From 39-52-133 sp036523795 (GTDB lineage: Bacteria > Pseudomonadota > Gammaproteobacteria > Burkholderiales > Gallionellaceae), in the NCBI GenBank assembly GCA_036523795.1, contig DATDDN010000147.1, forward strand, positions 1-14,178: 14,178 nt of DNA. The letters run 5' to 3'. Below, in pieces: positions 13,340-14,178 of the stretch. The translations under genes were made by a program, and so were the position numbers. Under the pieces are notes generated by a model. That model was not told the origin of the DNA, did not search any database, and saw only the letters and a program-made list of their open reading frames with translations. How positions within the stretch are numbered: the stretch's first letter is position 1; every line of letters starts with the position of its first letter.

Positions 13340-13975
13340 ATGGTGGATATCGCAGTCATTGATTACGGCATGGGCAATCTGCGCTCCGTGCAACAGGCAT
13401 TGCATGCCGTGGCCCCCAATGCATCCATCGCCGTGACGGACGACCCGCGCGTGGTGGAGCAGGCCGGGCGCGTGGTGTTTCCCGGCCAGGGCGCCATGCC
13501 GGACTGCATGCGCGAGCTGGATGCACGCGGCCTGCGCGCGTCCGTTCTGGCGGCAGCGAGCAGCAAACCGTTCCTGGGCATCTGCATCGGCCTGCAGATG
13601 CTGTTCGAACACAGCGCCGAGGGCGACGTGAATGGCCTGGGGGTGTTGCCCGGGCGCGTGGTGCGCTTTGCGCACGACCTGCACGATGCGCAGGGCAACA
13701 AGCTGAAAGTGCCGCACATGGGCTGGAACCAGGTGCATCACGGTGAGCACCCCTTGTGGCAGGGCATCGCCCAGGACGCGCGCTTCTATTTCGTGCACAG
13801 CTACTACGTGCAGACCGAGGCAGCCGCGCTGGTGCAGGGGCAGAGCAATTATCCGCAGCCGTTTGTGTGCGCCGTGGCGCGCGACAAGCTGTTTGCCGTG
13901 CAGTTTCACCCGGAGAAGAGCCATGCCGCCGGACTGCAGCTGTTGAAGAATTTTGTAAATTGGAACCCTGTTTAA
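13340..13975 (+). CDS. hisH: Imidazole glycerol phosphate synthase, glutaminase subunit HisH
   Basis: 211 residues; a class I glutamine amidotransferase. It begins VDIAVIDYGMGNLRSV, characteristic of HisH. The nucleophile C82 sits in FLGICIGLQMLF and the rest of the triad in QFHPEKS (H190, E192). It supplies ammonia to HisF for imidazole ring closure; hisF should lie after hisA beyond the window. The gene starts 6 bases after hisB, and hisA begins 24 bases after its stop. Intact. Confidence 0.98.
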   Translation: MVDIAVIDYGMGNLRSVQQALHAVAPNASIAVTDDPRVVEQAGRVVFPGQGAMPDCMRELDARGLRASVLAAASSKPFLGICIGLQMLFEHSAEGDVNGLGVLPGRVVRFAHDLHDAQGNKLKVPHMGWNQVHHGEHPLWQGIAQDARFYFVHSYYVQTEAAALVQGQSNYPQPFVCAVARDKLFAVQFHPEKSHAAGLQLLKNFVNWNPV

Positions 13976-13999
13976 ACTCTCGTTGATCGATCTATAGCC

Positions 14000-14178
14000 A
14001 TGTTACTTATCCCTGCGATTGATTTGAAAGATGGACACTGCGTGCGCCTGCGTCAGGGCGTGATGGAAGATGCCACCGTGTTTTCCGAAGATCCTGCCGC
14101 GATGGCGCAACACTGGCTTGCGCAGGGCGCTCGCCGTCTGCACCTGGTCGACCTGAACGGCGCCTTTGCCGGCAAACC
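14000..14178 (+). CDS. hisA: ProFAR isomerase HisA, N-terminal part
   Basis: An open frame from ATG 14000 runs off the window end after 59 full codons. The product starts MLLIPAIDLKDGHCVRLRQG and continues with LHLVDLNGAFAGKP, the first two beta/alpha units of the HisA TIM barrel. The Asp in AIDLK is the expected catalytic Asp near residue 8. The enzyme isomerises ProFAR to PRFAR in histidine synthesis. It continues the hisC-B-H-A order. Confidence 0.96.
   Translation, partial: MLLIPAIDLKDGHCVRLRQGVMEDATVFSEDPAAMAQHWLAQGARRLHLVDLNGAFAGK

Overview
The window reads as a chromosomal segment of a betaproteobacterium. The end of rpoD followed by a tRNA, and the hisC-hisB-hisH-hisA order, fit the Nitrosomonadales (Methylophilaceae or Gallionellaceae type); the genus is inference from gene order and protein flavour only. 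Coding density is high. No insertion sequence, phage gene or CRISPR array is visible.

Layout. (1) 1-732: 3' end of rpoD, a structured spacer, a CAU-anticodon tRNA best read as tRNA-Ile2, and a strong intrinsic terminator. (2) 882-5946: five tightly packed plus-strand genes: a single-domain response regulator, a YaiO-type outer-membrane barrel, a membrane-anchored HEAT-repeat protein, a processive-type GT2 membrane glycosyltransferase and a multi-pass hybrid-free histidine kinase. (3) 5963-6298, minus: a small conserved-looking protein with a Cys-rich tail. (4) 6616-8722: a STAS anti-sigma-antagonist-like protein and a REC-PP2C-HATPase regulator, a partner-switching pair of the HsbA/HsbR (Pseudomonas) or CrsA/CrsR (Shewanella) kind. 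(5) 8796-11208, minus: a FadL-family outer-membrane transporter and a YcgR-type PilZ protein. (6) 11643 to the end: hisC, hisB, hisH and the start of hisA.

How they may work together. The most interesting region is 882-5946. A GT2 polymerase, an outer-membrane barrel and a membrane-tethered HEAT protein are bracketed by a receiver protein and a sensor kinase. This looks like a phospho-relay-controlled exopolysaccharide synthesis and export unit, related to E. coli yaiO/yaiP but with its own signalling and an unusual HEAT component. The neighbouring partner switch and the c-di-GMP-binding YcgR-like protein make the whole stretch 882-11208 rich in lifestyle (sessile versus motile) control genes. 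That the systems are physically connected is inference.

Regulatory signals seen directly include a good sigma-70-like promoter (TTGAGA-17-TACAAT) ahead of the STAS gene, a perfect sigma-28 -10 octamer (GCCGATAA) ahead of ycgR, strong terminators after the tRNA and after the FadL gene, and terminator-like hairpins on the plus strand in the ycgR/fadL gap that no annotated gene explains.
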